Assembly (NCBI RefSeq): GCF_001310085.1
Contig: NZ_CP012643.1
Location: 248,001 to 312,000, forward strand
DNA from: Rufibacter tibetensis
Lineage (GTDB): Bacteria; Bacteroidota; Bacteroidia; Cytophagales; Hymenobacteraceae
Direction of reading: 5' to 3'
Length of the DNA stretch: 64,000 nucleotides
Shown: one piece after another, positions 20,382-30,061 of the stretch
Layout of the letters: each line of letters begins with the position of its first letter
How positions within the stretch are numbered: position 1 is the first letter of the stretch
Notes under the pieces: model-generated
What the model saw: the letters and a program-made list of their open reading frames with translations, nothing else
Databases searched by the model: none
What the model was told of the DNA's origin: nothing
Translations under genes and position numbers: made by a program

Positions 20382-20863
20382 TGAATTCTTTATTCCTGCT
20401 GCTGGGCAGCAACCTGGGTGACCGAATCTTCTACTTAACGGAAGCTACTTCCCGTTTAGAAAGCGTTTTTGGGAAAACAGTCCAGAAATCTAATTTGTAC
20501 GAAACAGCTGCCTGGGGCCTTACTGACCAACCTGCTTTCCTGAATCAGGTGCTAGTGTTTGAAACCAGTTTTTCTCCCAAAGTAGTGCTGGCCCTCACTC
20601 AGCGCATTGAACAGGAATTGGGTAGAATACGAAAGGAACGCTGGGGAGCCAGGGTGATTGACGTAGATGTACTCTTCTATGGAGAACAGATCCTGGAAAC
20701 GGATACCCTGCACCTCCCCCACCCTCAACTTCACCTCCGTCGCTTCACATTATTGCCATTGGCACAAGTGGCTCCTGACTTCGTTCACCCCATTTATCAG
20801 AAAACAATTCTGAAATTGCTGGATGAATGCCCAGATACGCTAGAAGTCAAATTATTTGAGTAA
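20381..20863 (+). CDS. folK: 2-amino-4-hydroxy-6-hydroxymethyldihydropteridine diphosphokinase
   Basis: HPPK transfers pyrophosphate from ATP to the pterin in folate synthesis. The 160-residue protein opens with the family hallmark LLLGSNLGDR. The signature RWGARVIDVDVLFYG follows in the middle, carrying the Mg-binding DVD, and then LPHPQLHLRRFTLLPL. Length is standard for a single-domain HPPK. It overlaps the upstream hydrolase gene by one base, so it is made from the same mRNA. The folP and folB partners are not nearby. Confidence 0.96.
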   Translation: MNSLFLLLGSNLGDRIFYLTEATSRLESVFGKTVQKSNLYETAAWGLTDQPAFLNQVLVFETSFSPKVVLALTQRIEQELGRIRKERWGARVIDVDVLFYGEQILETDTLHLPHPQLHLRRFTLLPLAQVAPDFVHPIYQKTILKLLDECPDTLEVKLFE

Positions 20864-20979
20864 ATGAAGGACGGGGTTGTTTGGTATTAATAGAATCATT
20901 CGAAGCAAGTATTGGTATATGTAAAAATGGAAGCATTTCTATTATACTAACACATAATCCAATTTACTGACTTACCATT

Positions 20980-22887
20980 TTAGCCTCGCACATCAAATTT
21001 TTGGTAGATGGAGTTCTGGCTCACGTATTCTGGTACCAGTTGCTTCATTTTCTTAATGACGTCTACATTGTTCTGTGACGTGAAGAGATCTATCAGAACT
21101 TGAATTTCTTTTAACACTTGTTCGCTTTGAGGAGCGAGCAGGTTAGCAAGGCTAATTTTGGGGTGAGCCGTAGCCTGCACTGACTCGTTTTCATGGAACA
21201 GTTCTTCTTCCAGTTTCTCGCCCGGGCGCAGGCCAGTGTACACTAACTGAATGTCCTTTCCTAAAGTTAGTCCAGAGAGCTTTATCATCTTCTTGGCCAA
21301 GTCTACAATCTTAATTGAATCCCCCATGTCGAAGATGTAGATCTCGCCCCCAGTTCCCATAGAGGCCGCTTCCAATACTAATTGGCAAGCCTCTCTGATA
21401 GACATAAAATACCGGGAAATATCTGGGTGCGTCACCGTTACAGGTCCGCCTTCTTCAATTTGTTTTCTAAAGCGTGGGATAACAGATCCTGTACTGCCCA
21501 ACACGTTCCCAAAGCGGGTAGTGATAAAGCGCGTGCGTTTGTTTCCTGAGTCGCGAAGGTAATGGTCCATAGCCTGCACGTACATTTCACAAAGCCTTTT
21601 GGAAGCACCCATTACGCTGGTGGGATTCACCGCCTTATCTGTAGACAATAAAACAAACTTCTGGGTCTGGTATTTCACGGCAAGATCAGCCAGTACCTTC
21701 GTACCTAATATGTTCGTGGTGAGCGATTCTGTAGGATTCTCCTCCATGACCGGTACGTGCTTGTAAGCTGCACAATGGAATACCAATTCGGGCCGAAAGG
21801 TGCGGAAGACGGCTTCCATCCTGGCTTTGTTGCAGATGTCGCCAAGTACTACCTCAAAGTGTAGCTTCACGTACAACTCTGTCAGCTCCAGTTCCAGATC
21901 ATACAGAGGGGATTCTGCCTGGTCTAAGAGAATCAACTGTTTCGGTTTAAACTTGATAAGTTGCCGCACAAGTTCACTGCCAATAGAGCCGGCCGCACCC
22001 GTTACCAGTATGGTTCGGTTTTGCAGTTCTTTGTGCAGCAAGGGTGAATCTATCTCGGCTGAAGGCCTGCCTAACACATCTTCTATTCTGACCTCCCTGA
22101 TCTGCTTAAAGCTGAGCACGCCATTGATCCATTTGTACACTGGAGGCACCACCAATACCTGAACCCCGGCATTCAAACAGGCTTCTACTAAATACCTTCT
22201 TCGGGACAGGGGAAGTTGCTGAACCGCCACAATGAGCAAGTCTACTTGCAATGTCTTTAACTGGCTGACAAAATCTGCGGAAGGGCATTGAATGGGAACC
22301 CCATTGATGACCAGGTTTTGTTTCTTTTTGTCATCATCCAGAAAAGAAACAAAATGGTAATAGGTACCCATGTCCTGCTGAAGCGTCTGAAGGGTAATGC
22401 TCCCTACCTCACCTGCCCCAAATATGATGACGTTTACTTTATTAGCATTAGCGTGCTGCCATTCATAATGCACAATCTTCGCCCAACCCCTGAACAAAGA
22501 CAGCGCCAGCATACACCCTAAGTAATCTATCAGAAGTACAGAAATAGGGATGAAGTTCTGATACCCCAGTACCTTGTTGTAAAACAACTGGGAAATCACC
22601 AACAGAAAAGAACTGGTGGTAAGGGCAACGAACAGCTTCCGAAGGTCATCCAGGCTGGTGTAGCGTAGGATGCCTGCATGCGTTCTGCAATAGTAGAAAG
22701 CGACAGCTCTGACCGCTAGCACAATGGGGAGCATCTGCAGTACAGATAGTTCGGTGTACTTCTGAAGGTCAAAGTTGTACCGAAGCAGGTAGGCTATAAA
22801 AAAAGACAGGGCACTTAAACAAATATCTGTTCCAAACACAAGTTGTTTTGGCATCTTCTGTTTGAAAAGCTGTTGAATGTGCCCCAT
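20980..22887 (-). CDS. Membrane-bound nucleotide-sugar 4,6-dehydratase (WbpM/CapD type)
   Basis: This enzyme makes a 4-keto-6-deoxy UDP-sugar for surface polysaccharide. The 635-residue protein starts with about four membrane helices, then a first Rossmann-like domain (FGAGEVGSITLQ near residue 155). The catalytic SDR domain has the NAD-binding GAAGSIGSELVRQL near 297. The active-site region reads STDKAVNPTSVMGASKR: Met stands where most SDRs have Tyr, as is known for WbpM/FlaA1-type dehydratases. It lies 35 bases behind fabD on the same strand and is probably cotranscribed. The exact sugar product is not known. Confidence 0.9.
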   Translation of the reverse strand: MGHIQQLFKQKMPKQLVFGTDICLSALSFFIAYLLRYNFDLQKYTELSVLQMLPIVLAVRAVAFYYCRTHAGILRYTSLDDLRKLFVALTTSSFLLVISQLFYNKVLGYQNFIPISVLLIDYLGCMLALSLFRGWAKIVHYEWQHANANKVNVIIFGAGEVGSITLQTLQQDMGTYYHFVSFLDDDKKKQNLVINGVPIQCPSADFVSQLKTLQVDLLIVAVQQLPLSRRRYLVEACLNAGVQVLVVPPVYKWINGVLSFKQIREVRIEDVLGRPSAEIDSPLLHKELQNRTILVTGAAGSIGSELVRQLIKFKPKQLILLDQAESPLYDLELELTELYVKLHFEVVLGDICNKARMEAVFRTFRPELVFHCAAYKHVPVMEENPTESLTTNILGTKVLADLAVKYQTQKFVLLSTDKAVNPTSVMGASKRLCEMYVQAMDHYLRDSGNKRTRFITTRFGNVLGSTGSVIPRFRKQIEEGGPVTVTHPDISRYFMSIREACQLVLEAASMGTGGEIYIFDMGDSIKIVDLAKKMIKLSGLTLGKDIQLVYTGLRPGEKLEEELFHENESVQATAHPKISLANLLAPQSEQVLKEIQVLIDLFTSQNNVDVIKKMKQLVPEYVSQNSIYQKFDVRG

Positions 22888-22922
22888 CTCTTTAAATGTT
22901 ATAAAGCAAAAACGTAACCGGA

Positions 22923-23798
22923 CTAGCTTACCTGCCCTACTTCTGCAGTTTTGTCAATTTTCTTCACTAAGCCCTGCAACACTTTACCTGGGCCGCACTC
23001 TATAAAGATAGTAGCGCCATCAGAAATCATTTGTTGCACAGACTGTGTCCAACGTACGGGAGCCGTCAATTGTTTGATCAGGTTCTGCTGAATCTCCTGC
23101 GGATCTGTATGAGGTTTGGCATCTACGTTTTGGTAGACGGGGCAAATGCCCTGTTTAAATTCGGTTTGTTTGATGGCTTCTTCTAACTCTGCTTCGGCAG
23201 ATTTCATGAGGGGCGAATGGAAAGCTCCACCTACCGGAAGAACTAAGGCACGCTTGGCACCAGCGGCCTTCATGCGCTCACACGCTTCCTCAACGCCAGC
23301 AATAGAACCTGAGATGACCAATTGACCTGGGCAGTTGAAATTAGCGGCCACTACCACCTCAGACACTTCGGCACAGATCTGCTCTACTTTTTCATCTTCC
23401 AAGCCTAAAATAGCCGCCATGGTAGAGGGCTGTTCCTCGCAGGCCGCTTGCATGGCCAAGGCTCGTTTTGACACCAGACGCAGAGCATCTTCAAAAGAAA
23501 GCACCTTGTTGGCCACCAAGGCAGAGAATTCACCTAAAGAGTGACCGGCCACCATCTCGGGTTGGAAATCTTCTGCCACTGTCGCCTGAATCACAGAATG
23601 CAGGAAGATAGCTGGCTGGGTTACTTTGGTTTGCTTCAATTCTTCGTCCGTGCCACTGAACATGATGTCGGTAATCCGGAAACCAAGAATCTCATTGGCT
23701 CTTTCAAAAAGGTCTTTGGCCGTTTGGTGTTGCTCGTAAAGGTCTTTGCCCATTCCCACAAACTGGGAACCCTGACCCGGAAAAACATATGCTTTCAT
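22923..23798 (-). CDS. fabD: Malonyl-CoA:ACP transacylase
   Basis: FabD loads malonate from CoA to acyl carrier protein for fatty acid synthesis. From ATG 23798 the protein has 291 residues and begins MKAYVFPGQGSQ, the usual FabD start. The nucleophile Ser87 is in GHSLGEF, and the catalytic His sits in GGAFHSPLM. The frame is open 15 codons further upstream, but those residues are not FabD-like. A consensus promoter lies about 80 bases upstream. No other fab genes are adjacent; the downstream neighbour is a polysaccharide gene. Confidence 0.96.
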   Translation of the reverse strand: MKAYVFPGQGSQFVGMGKDLYEQHQTAKDLFERANEILGFRITDIMFSGTDEELKQTKVTQPAIFLHSVIQATVAEDFQPEMVAGHSLGEFSALVANKVLSFEDALRLVSKRALAMQAACEEQPSTMAAILGLEDEKVEQICAEVSEVVVAANFNCPGQLVISGSIAGVEEACERMKAAGAKRALVLPVGGAFHSPLMKSAEAELEEAIKQTEFKQGICPVYQNVDAKPHTDPQEIQQNLIKQLTAPVRWTQSVQQMISDGATIFIECGPGKVLQGLVKKIDKTAEVGQVS

Positions 23799-24427
23799 GC
23801 GTTGCGCTTTAAGGCCGTTTTCAGCGTGTTCTTTGCAAATCAAGCTAAAAACGTACGTTTAGATTTTTTGGTGATGGCAAAGATATGAAAATGGTGCCCA
23901 TTCCTAAATGAAAGAGGCAAACTCAAATAATAACTACTGTGGAAGTGAAGCTGTAAGCTATAGATTGACCTAGATGATCAGAAGAATTTGAAGAAAATGG
24001 GGAAATGGATGTTTGGTAAACCTGATGATTCCAATCGCAGAACCAGACCACCCAAAATGGAGATGAATATTAATCAGAGAAAACTATTCTAAAATGATAT
24101 AAATTATATCCGAGAGTTGCTAACAATGGTTTTCAAAGTGATGGTAAAGGAAAGATAACTTTCTGTCATTTAACCCTTTCTAGGTAGCACTGGATATGAT
24201 TATCTTATTTAATAAATAGGTTTTAATGCTTGAGGAAGCAAGCTCTAGTTGCACAAAGTCATTCAATCTTTCACATAGAAACTTTCCGGAGGATTTACTT
24301 TCCTTACTTACTTCTAAGGTTATTAAAAGAATGAGAAGTTATTCTTTAATATGGATTTGGAGTGTGCCTCTGTAATTGAACCCTGAAGCCCTTCCTATCT
24401 GATTATCCGTTTTCTGATTACTGCTTT
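23799..24427. other. AT-rich intergenic region
   Basis: The stretch between lutC (stop at 24428) and fabD, both on the minus strand, has no gene. Its left end carries the fabD promoter. I see no clear terminator behind lutC. Confidence 0.4.
23878..23908 (-). promoter_or_regulatory. Promoter of fabD
   Basis: On the minus strand TTTA (23905-23908), a 19-base spacer and TATCTTTG (23878-23885) form a -33/-7 pair; the -7 box is a perfect TAnnTTTG. It lies about 80 bases before the fabD start. Confidence 0.5.
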
Positions 24428-25015
24428 TTAACCCATTAGAAACACAGACAACGTTCTAGGTCCGTGTGCACCAAGTACCAATGATTGCTCAATGTCCGCT
24501 GTTTTGGAAGGACCAGCTATAAACACTCCATAGCCGTACTCCGCAGTTCCAATCTTCTCATAAGCATCGTGCATTAAGGGCACAATGCTGTCCTTGGGAA
24601 GAATGATAGCCAGGTGCTGGCAAATGAATGGAACCACGCGCAAGCCCATCAAATCTTCGGTTACCCAGGAAGCACCGTTTTCTGCCACGCCAAAGTGACC
24701 TTTCACGATGGCCAGATCCACATTCTCTAATTTGTGCCGATGCTGGTCTTCTAAAAGGGTAGTATCTGCAAACGAGGCTAGTTCTGGCACATGGGAGATA
24801 ATCCGGTGGTGAACTTTAAAATCATTCGCCAAAATATCCTGCACCTCTTCATAACTCTTTACCTGAAAAACCCCACTCCCAATACTTACCGCTACTTGGG
24901 AGAATTTTTCTACTAAATCAAGTGCCTCTAATTGAAAAAGTGGCACCCCTGGCATAGGCGTTAAGGCAGGCTGGTTTTTGGACACAGCAGCCAATATCCT
25001 CTCTCTGCTACTCAT
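24428..25015 (-). CDS. lutC: Lactate utilization protein C
   Basis: LutC is the LUD-domain subunit of the LutABC complex that oxidises L-lactate to pyruvate. From ATG 25015 it has 195 residues; the open frame reaches GTG 25048. The LUD domain is recognisable from AENGASWVTEDLMG and the C-terminal LGAHGPRTLSVFL. It has no cysteine clusters, as expected for LutC. Its start overlaps the lutB stop by 8 bases, so translation is coupled. It is the last gene of the rha-lut operon and handles lactate formed from lactaldehyde. Confidence 0.9.
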   Translation of the reverse strand: MSSRERILAAVSKNQPALTPMPGVPLFQLEALDLVEKFSQVAVSIGSGVFQVKSYEEVQDILANDFKVHHRIISHVPELASFADTTLLEDQHRHKLENVDLAIVKGHFGVAENGASWVTEDLMGLRVVPFICQHLAIILPKDSIVPLMHDAYEKIGTAEYGYGVFIAGPSKTADIEQSLVLGAHGPRTLSVFLMG

Positions 25016-26393
25016 TGGTTTTCCGGTTTTTGCGGTACCACTCACCAAAAGACTCCTTTGGGGGTTGCGGCATTTCGCGTTGTTTGTACCAAGGGTTCAT
25101 TTTATTGCTGACTAAGAAAGGAACAGTCTTCATAAACCACCGACCTGCTTTGCCCGACAGTTTAAAGGTCTTGGGCGAAGACAGCACCATGTTCATGGCT
25201 TTCATTCCCATGGTTTTGGTAGGATCAGCGTAGCCTTCTTTTACAATGACTTGCCGCCATTTGTAAAGCTGGTTATGAATGTCAATCTTCACCGGGCACA
25301 CATTGGAGCAAGAGCCGCACAAAGTAGAGGCAAACGGCAGATCGGCGTGCTTCTTCATGTCCAGGTTAGGCGCCAGAATAGAACCTATAGGTCCTGCCAC
25401 TGCTGATTGGTAGCTGTGTCCGCCGCTTCTGCGGTACACCGGACAGGTATTCATGCAGGCGCCGCAACGGATGCACTTCAGTGAATTCCGGAAATCTTCC
25501 CGGCCTAACTGCACACTCCGTCCGTTGTCTACCAGCACAATATGAATATCGTGTCCGGGACGAGGCTTTTTGAAGTGGCTGGAATACGTGGTGATGGGTT
25601 GACCAGTAGCGCTTCTGGTCAATAATCTTAAAAACACCCCTAAATGCTCCCGCTTCGGGATTAACTTTTCGATGCCCATGCTGGCCACGTGCACATCTGC
25701 CAAGTGAGCACCCATATCGGCATTACCCTCGTTGGTGCAGACGACAAATTCACCAGTTTCTGCAATGGCAAAGTTCACTCCTGTGAGCGCGGCCTTGCGG
25801 GTAAGGAACGTCTCGCGTAAGTGTTGCCTTGCCGTTTCTGTGAGCACCTGCGGGTTAGACATGCCTGCTTCTGTGCCCAAGTGTTGGTGGAAGATGTCTC
25901 CTATTTCTTCTTTCTTCAAGTGGATGCAAGGCAGCACGATGTGACTAGGTGGTTCCTTGGCCAATTGTACAATGCGTTCCCCTAAATCAGAGTCAATTAC
26001 TTCTATGCCGTTTTGCTCCAAGTAGTCATTTAGGTGGCATTCCTCGGTGAGCATGGATTTGCTTTTCACCATTTGGGTTACCCCATTCTTGGTCAGAATA
26101 GAATGCACAATCTGGTTATGCTCTTCAGCGTCTGCTGCCCAATGCACGGTAATGCCATTGGCTTTGGCATTGGCTTCAAACTGCTCCAGGTATTGGCTCA
26201 GGTTTGACAGCGTATGAAATTTAATTTGGGAGGCCGTCTCGCGCAGCATCTCCCAGTCTGGAATAGCAAAGGCAGCTCGGTCACGTTTTTCCCTGATAAA
26301 CCAAAGCGTTTCATCGTGCCAGTTTACCCTGGGCTCGTCCTGGTTAAAATCATCGGCTAGCGCCGCGTGGTCTTTGGTGTGTCCTTCCTTCAT
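25008..26393 (-). CDS. lutB: Lactate utilization iron-sulfur protein B
   Basis: This is the central subunit of the LutABC L-lactate oxidation system, 461 residues. The N-terminal LUD part includes AETGEFVVCTNEGNADM. The C-terminal ferredoxin region holds two 4Fe-4S motifs, CIRCGACMNTCP (about residues 305-316) and CGSCSNVCP (about 355-363). It is cytoplasmic, without a signal peptide. It directly abuts lutA and overlaps lutC. LldD-type or NAD-type lactate dehydrogenases are ruled out by this domain order. Confidence 0.95.
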   Translation of the reverse strand: MKEGHTKDHAALADDFNQDEPRVNWHDETLWFIREKRDRAAFAIPDWEMLRETASQIKFHTLSNLSQYLEQFEANAKANGITVHWAADAEEHNQIVHSILTKNGVTQMVKSKSMLTEECHLNDYLEQNGIEVIDSDLGERIVQLAKEPPSHIVLPCIHLKKEEIGDIFHQHLGTEAGMSNPQVLTETARQHLRETFLTRKAALTGVNFAIAETGEFVVCTNEGNADMGAHLADVHVASMGIEKLIPKREHLGVFLRLLTRSATGQPITTYSSHFKKPRPGHDIHIVLVDNGRSVQLGREDFRNSLKCIRCGACMNTCPVYRRSGGHSYQSAVAGPIGSILAPNLDMKKHADLPFASTLCGSCSNVCPVKIDIHNQLYKWRQVIVKEGYADPTKTMGMKAMNMVLSSPKTFKLSGKAGRWFMKTVPFLVSNKMNPWYKQREMPQPPKESFGEWYRKNRKTNE

Positions 26394-27134
26394 CTATCCC
26401 TCCTGCGCATTTAATATCTCAGCGATGTGCATCACCTTTACATTGCTTTTCTGCCTTCTTAGAATGCCTTCCATGTGCATAAGGCAACTCATATCGGCAC
26501 CCGTGATAATTTCTGCATTATGTTGCAGATGGTCTGCCACGCGGTCTTTGCCCATTTTCACGGACACGGCTTCTTCGGCTACGCAGAACGTACCGCCGAA
26601 ACCGCAACACTCGTCTTTTCTGGTAAGGGTAATCAGTTCCAGGTCCTGTACCATGCTCAGCAGTTTTTCTGGCTTAGAAAAAGCTGGTGCCACTAATTCA
26701 GACATCTGAGCCAAGCCTAAACCACGTTGACCATGACAGCTCTGGTGCAGACCTACCTTATGTGGGAAACGGGCATTTAGTTTTTCTATCTTCACTACAT
26801 CCGTCAGGAACTCCACTAACTCATAGACTTTGCCACGGATGGCTTGAGCCTGGTCTTCGTGCTTCTCTGAATGCAGGTGGTCTTTTACGTGCAACACGCA
26901 GCTACCTGAGGGCGACACGATGTAATCAAACTCCGCGAAATTCTGCACGAACAACTCGTTGCAGTCTTTGGTTAAATGCTCAAAGCCTGAATTGGCCATG
27001 GGCTGCCCGCAACAGGTTTGCCGCATGGGATACACCACGTTTACACCGGCTTTCTCCAGTAATTGCAACGTGGCAATGGCTGCGTTGGGATAAAATTGGT
27101 CAACGTAACAAGGGATAAAAAGCCCTACCGTCAT
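26394..27134 (-). CDS. lutA: Lactate utilization protein A
   Basis: This is the cysteine-rich subunit of LutABC, 246 residues. Two CCG domains are visible: the first with FIPCYVDQF and TCCGQPMANSG (within residues 7-50), the second with HQSCHGQRGLG and ECCGFGGTF (about 130-185). These bind Fe-S clusters in the GlpC/HdrB-like family. It starts one base behind rhaB and ends right before lutB, so it is firmly in the operon. Its position behind rhamnose genes suggests that it handles the lactate half of rhamnose breakdown. Confidence 0.95.
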   Translation of the reverse strand: MTVGLFIPCYVDQFYPNAAIATLQLLEKAGVNVVYPMRQTCCGQPMANSGFEHLTKDCNELFVQNFAEFDYIVSPSGSCVLHVKDHLHSEKHEDQAQAIRGKVYELVEFLTDVVKIEKLNARFPHKVGLHQSCHGQRGLGLAQMSELVAPAFSKPEKLLSMVQDLELITLTRKDECCGFGGTFCVAEEAVSVKMGKDRVADHLQHNAEIITGADMSCLMHMEGILRRQKSNVKVMHIAEILNAQEG

Positions 27135-27135
27135 A

Positions 27136-28527
27136 CTATGCCTCCTGGTGTGTTACTGCGTAATATTTTAATTCAATGATGTCGTTAGGCAAGGGTTTGG
27201 TGTTCCAAAGAGAATGGATCGCCAGCGCCGTGCCAATAGCTGTGGCTTGCGCCATAGATGCCGCATATACCTCCTTATCAGGGAAGGCAGCGGCCAATAA
27301 GTTCATGTAAATGGCATTCTTTCCGAAGCCGCCGTCCACAAAAATGCGCTTCACGTCTGTGCCTTGCAGCACCAGATTGCTGGAAATTACCTGCTGCTGT
27401 ACCAAGTCTATGACAAACTGGTGGTAAGCTTCAATACCTGAGGCAAACAAACTTAAATCCCGCTCTGCAAAACCTGAAGTAGGCAAAGCAGTTGTTTTCT
27501 CCTGCAAGTTGTTAGAGGCTTTTTGCTCCCGTTGCAGTTTCTGGATGATCTCAGGGTCATACTCTACGGTTTTAAATACCGCGGTACTCATGTCAAAATG
27601 GATGGCAATGCGTTTTACCTCCTGCTCATGCTCATATCCGCCAAAGAACCGGGAAGCTTTTACGGGCTTTCCTTTGTACTGTAAGTAACTCAGGCAATCC
27701 TGCTTCAGCTCTTCCGTTGTGAGCGGAGAAGTGTTGAACGGATTAAGCGTAATACACCAGGTACCGGTAGAGATGAGCGCGAAAGGTTCCTGAAAGTTCA
27801 CCAGGTACGGGATCAGAGCCGCTGAGCTGTCGTGGAGCCCTATGCCCACTTTGTAGCTGTTTCCAGGGAAGGCAGCAGGAACGGCTTCGTCAGCGCCTTT
27901 CAAGGGAGCTAACTTCTCTAAAATGCCTTCTTGCGCCACCCACGCGTGGTAATCGCCTTTGGTAAAATCCCAAAGGTTGGTATGGCAGCCAATGCTGGTG
28001 ATGTCTGTATAGAACTCGCCGGAAATAAGAGAGCTGAGGTACTGTGGCAAATGCAGTGCGTACTTCATCTGCTGAAACACCTCAGGTTGCTCATGTTTTA
28101 ACCGGTAGAGCTGCATGCCGGAATTTAGACTCCCCAACACCGGTGAGGCTGTTTCCTTCGAAAGCTTTTCCTCGCCCCCGTAGGTAGCGTAAAACTGCTT
28201 TTGCAACTCCTCTGGATACGGTTTCAGGTAATTGTAAAGCGGTGTAAGCGGTTGACCTCCTTCGTCTACGTACACAAAACTGGCGCCGTAGGTAGAGAAG
28301 TTGATGGCCTTGATCTCAAACTCAGGGCGCTTGAACACATCACGCAGAGAATCAAACACAGATAACCGCAGGCTTTCCAAGTTTTCGCACGGGTCCCCAT
28401 CTTCATCTACCGTCTCTATAAACTTAGCTGACCGCTCGTACACTATCCTGTAGTGCTCATCAAAGAGGAACAGCTTTTTGTTTGTCTTGCCCACATCAAA
28501 GATGGCGATAACCGGTATCTTCTGCAT
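27136..28527 (-). CDS. rhaB: L-rhamnulokinase
   Basis: This FGGY-family sugar kinase phosphorylates L-rhamnulose to L-rhamnulose 1-phosphate. It has 463 residues in two actin-like domains. The ATP-binding first motif is FDVGKTNKKLFLFDE at residues 10-24, ISTGTWCITLNPF lies near 250, and the C-terminal FVDGGFGKNAIYMNLLAAA is the FGGY signature region. It lies between rhaI and lutA. Family members also phosphorylate fuculose or xylulose; the neighbours make rhamnulose by far the likeliest substrate. Confidence 0.93.
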   Translation of the reverse strand: MQKIPVIAIFDVGKTNKKLFLFDEHYRIVYERSAKFIETVDEDGDPCENLESLRLSVFDSLRDVFKRPEFEIKAINFSTYGASFVYVDEGGQPLTPLYNYLKPYPEELQKQFYATYGGEEKLSKETASPVLGSLNSGMQLYRLKHEQPEVFQQMKYALHLPQYLSSLISGEFYTDITSIGCHTNLWDFTKGDYHAWVAQEGILEKLAPLKGADEAVPAAFPGNSYKVGIGLHDSSAALIPYLVNFQEPFALISTGTWCITLNPFNTSPLTTEELKQDCLSYLQYKGKPVKASRFFGGYEHEQEVKRIAIHFDMSTAVFKTVEYDPEIIQKLQREQKASNNLQEKTTALPTSGFAERDLSLFASGIEAYHQFVIDLVQQQVISSNLVLQGTDVKRIFVDGGFGKNAIYMNLLAAAFPDKEVYAASMAQATAIGTALAIHSLWNTKPLPNDIIELKYYAVTHQEA

Positions 28528-28561
28528 GCCTGATTAAATGACTGTTTGAGTGAAAGTGTAA

Positions 28562-28600
28562 ATGAGAGAAAGAAGCGAATCTTCACCTTCCTTCTCTCAT
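28562..28600 (-). other. Intercistronic hairpin between rhaI and rhaB
   Basis: Arms of 14 bases (28562-28575 and 28587-28600) pair with one exception, which is a U-G wobble on the minus-strand transcript. The loop is 11 bases. There is no T tract, so it is more likely a processing or stability element than a full terminator. Confidence 0.5.
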
Positions 28601-28633
28601 CCGTTAAACATATTTCTACTAAAAGAAGGACGC

Positions 28634-29908
28634 TTATAAACCAGATGAAACGGTTTTGAGACCTCTTTCCTGAATCAGGTTCTCACGTACTTTCAACTGA
28701 CGATACAACTGCAACGCGTTCACCGCACCACCCGCTCTTACCTGTGCCTCGGCCACCAACGGACGAACATCGGTACGGAAAGCATCCTGCAGGATTTCCT
28801 GGGCACGGGCTACATCGTTGGTTTGCTGAGCCTCCGCCAAGGCAACTCTGTCTACCATCAAAGATTGCGCGTAGGCGATCATGATAGCTTGTACAGATTG
28901 CAATAAGTCTTCCAGAGGATCTTTCAGGTTGTGCGAAGCATCAATCATCCAGCCCAGATCTGTGGCGTGGTTCATGCCGCGGGCGTCCATGCCTTCTACC
29001 AGTTCATTAAAAATCAGGAACAATTGGTAAGGTTTGATGCTACCAGCAGTCAAATCATCATCTGAGTACTTAGAGTCATTGAAGTGAAAACCGCCCAGTT
29101 TGCCTTCCATCAAAAGCAAAGACACGATCTGCTCAATGTTGGCATTTGGCAAGTGGTGGCCTAAGTCAACCAAGGTGTAGGCTTTAGGACCAAGTTTGTT
29201 GGCCAGCAACAGAGATTGTCCCCAGTCACCAATAGTAGTAGAGTAGAAGTTCGGCTCAAAGGCTTTGTACTCCACGTACATTTTCCAGTTGTCTGGCATG
29301 GCGGAGTAGACTTCCTGCAAGCTTTCCAGCACATTCTGGAAGGCTTTCCGGAAATTCAGCTGGCCTGGGAAGCTGGAGCCGTCGGCTAACCAAACGGTCA
29401 GTGATTCAGAACCCAGTTCAATGCCGTGCTTGATTACTTCAATGTTATGGTCAATGGCTTGTTGGCGAACCGCTTTGTCTACGTGCTGCATAGACCCAAA
29501 CTTGTAGCTCTTGCCTTGGTTCTGCTGGTCCTGGAAGGTGTTAGAATTAACGGCGTCAAATTTCAGTCCGTGTTGTGCGGCCAGGGCTTTGGTAGCTTTG
29601 TAATCCTGGGGAATGTCCCAAGGAATGTGCAGGGAGATAGCGCCGCTGGACCGATTTAAAGAGTGCAGCAAGCCTACATCTTCAATCTTCTCTTCCAAGC
29701 TTCTTGGCTCTCCGCCGCCGGAAAAACGACCGAAGCGGGTTCCGCCGGTACCCAGTGCCCAGGAAGGAATGGCAATCTGAAAATCCACCAACTTCTGCAG
29801 CACGCCTTCCACGTTTGAAAGGCCATCGGCCAGGAATTCAAACTTGCGGGTATGCTCGGCCTGCTGGCTATGGTTAAATTCGTCTATTTTATATTTCTCT
29901 AATTGCAT
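28634..29908 (-). CDS. rhaI: L-rhamnose isomerase, RhaI (Pseudomonas stutzeri) type
   Basis: The enzyme converts L-rhamnose to L-rhamnulose. From ATG 29908 (MQLEKYKIDEFN) it has 424 residues; the open frame to 29989 crosses a hairpin and is unlikely coding. The sequence closely resembles the broad-specificity P. stutzeri enzyme, not E. coli RhaA. It shares blocks such as YVEYKAFEPNFY (metal-ligand Glu), LVDLGHHLPNANIEQ (Asp/His) and GGFHFNDSKY. It is a TIM-barrel, metal-dependent cytoplasmic protein. Its place between the aldolase and the kinase fits the pathway order. Confidence 0.94.
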   Translation of the reverse strand: MQLEKYKIDEFNHSQQAEHTRKFEFLADGLSNVEGVLQKLVDFQIAIPSWALGTGGTRFGRFSGGGEPRSLEEKIEDVGLLHSLNRSSGAISLHIPWDIPQDYKATKALAAQHGLKFDAVNSNTFQDQQNQGKSYKFGSMQHVDKAVRQQAIDHNIEVIKHGIELGSESLTVWLADGSSFPGQLNFRKAFQNVLESLQEVYSAMPDNWKMYVEYKAFEPNFYSTTIGDWGQSLLLANKLGPKAYTLVDLGHHLPNANIEQIVSLLLMEGKLGGFHFNDSKYSDDDLTAGSIKPYQLFLIFNELVEGMDARGMNHATDLGWMIDASHNLKDPLEDLLQSVQAIMIAYAQSLMVDRVALAEAQQTNDVARAQEILQDAFRTDVRPLVAEAQVRAGGAVNALQLYRQLKVRENLIQERGLKTVSSGL

Positions 29909-29925
29909 GGCTTTGTTCGTTAGGG

Positions 29926-29947
29926 CCTTGCCTCCTTGGAGGCAAGG
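29926..29947 (-). other. Perfect hairpin in the leader of rhaI
   Basis: CCTTGCCTCC and GGAGGCAAGG pair perfectly around TT, ending 17 bases before the rhaI start codon. It could slow translation start or mark an RNA cut site within the operon. It also argues against the longer rhaI reading frame. Confidence 0.5.
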
Positions 29948-30061
29948 TTGATAATGTGTTTTGAACTCGCTTTCAGAAAAACAGCCCAAAAACGGAGAAG
30001 GTAGTAAGAAGTGGTTTCCACCGTTTCTCCTTAGTTTTCATTGGCTGCTCTACCAGAAGTA

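Noticed and set aside
28444..28460. A TATCCTG half-site inside rhaB resembling the promoter module
   Set aside because: The second half-site (TGCTCAT) does not match, no TAnnTT box lies at the required spacing, and the site is within coding sequence.
29909..29989. N-terminal extension of rhamnose isomerase
   Set aside because: The extra 27 residues have no match to the family start and the sequence holds a perfect hairpin; MQLEKYKIDEF is the natural start.
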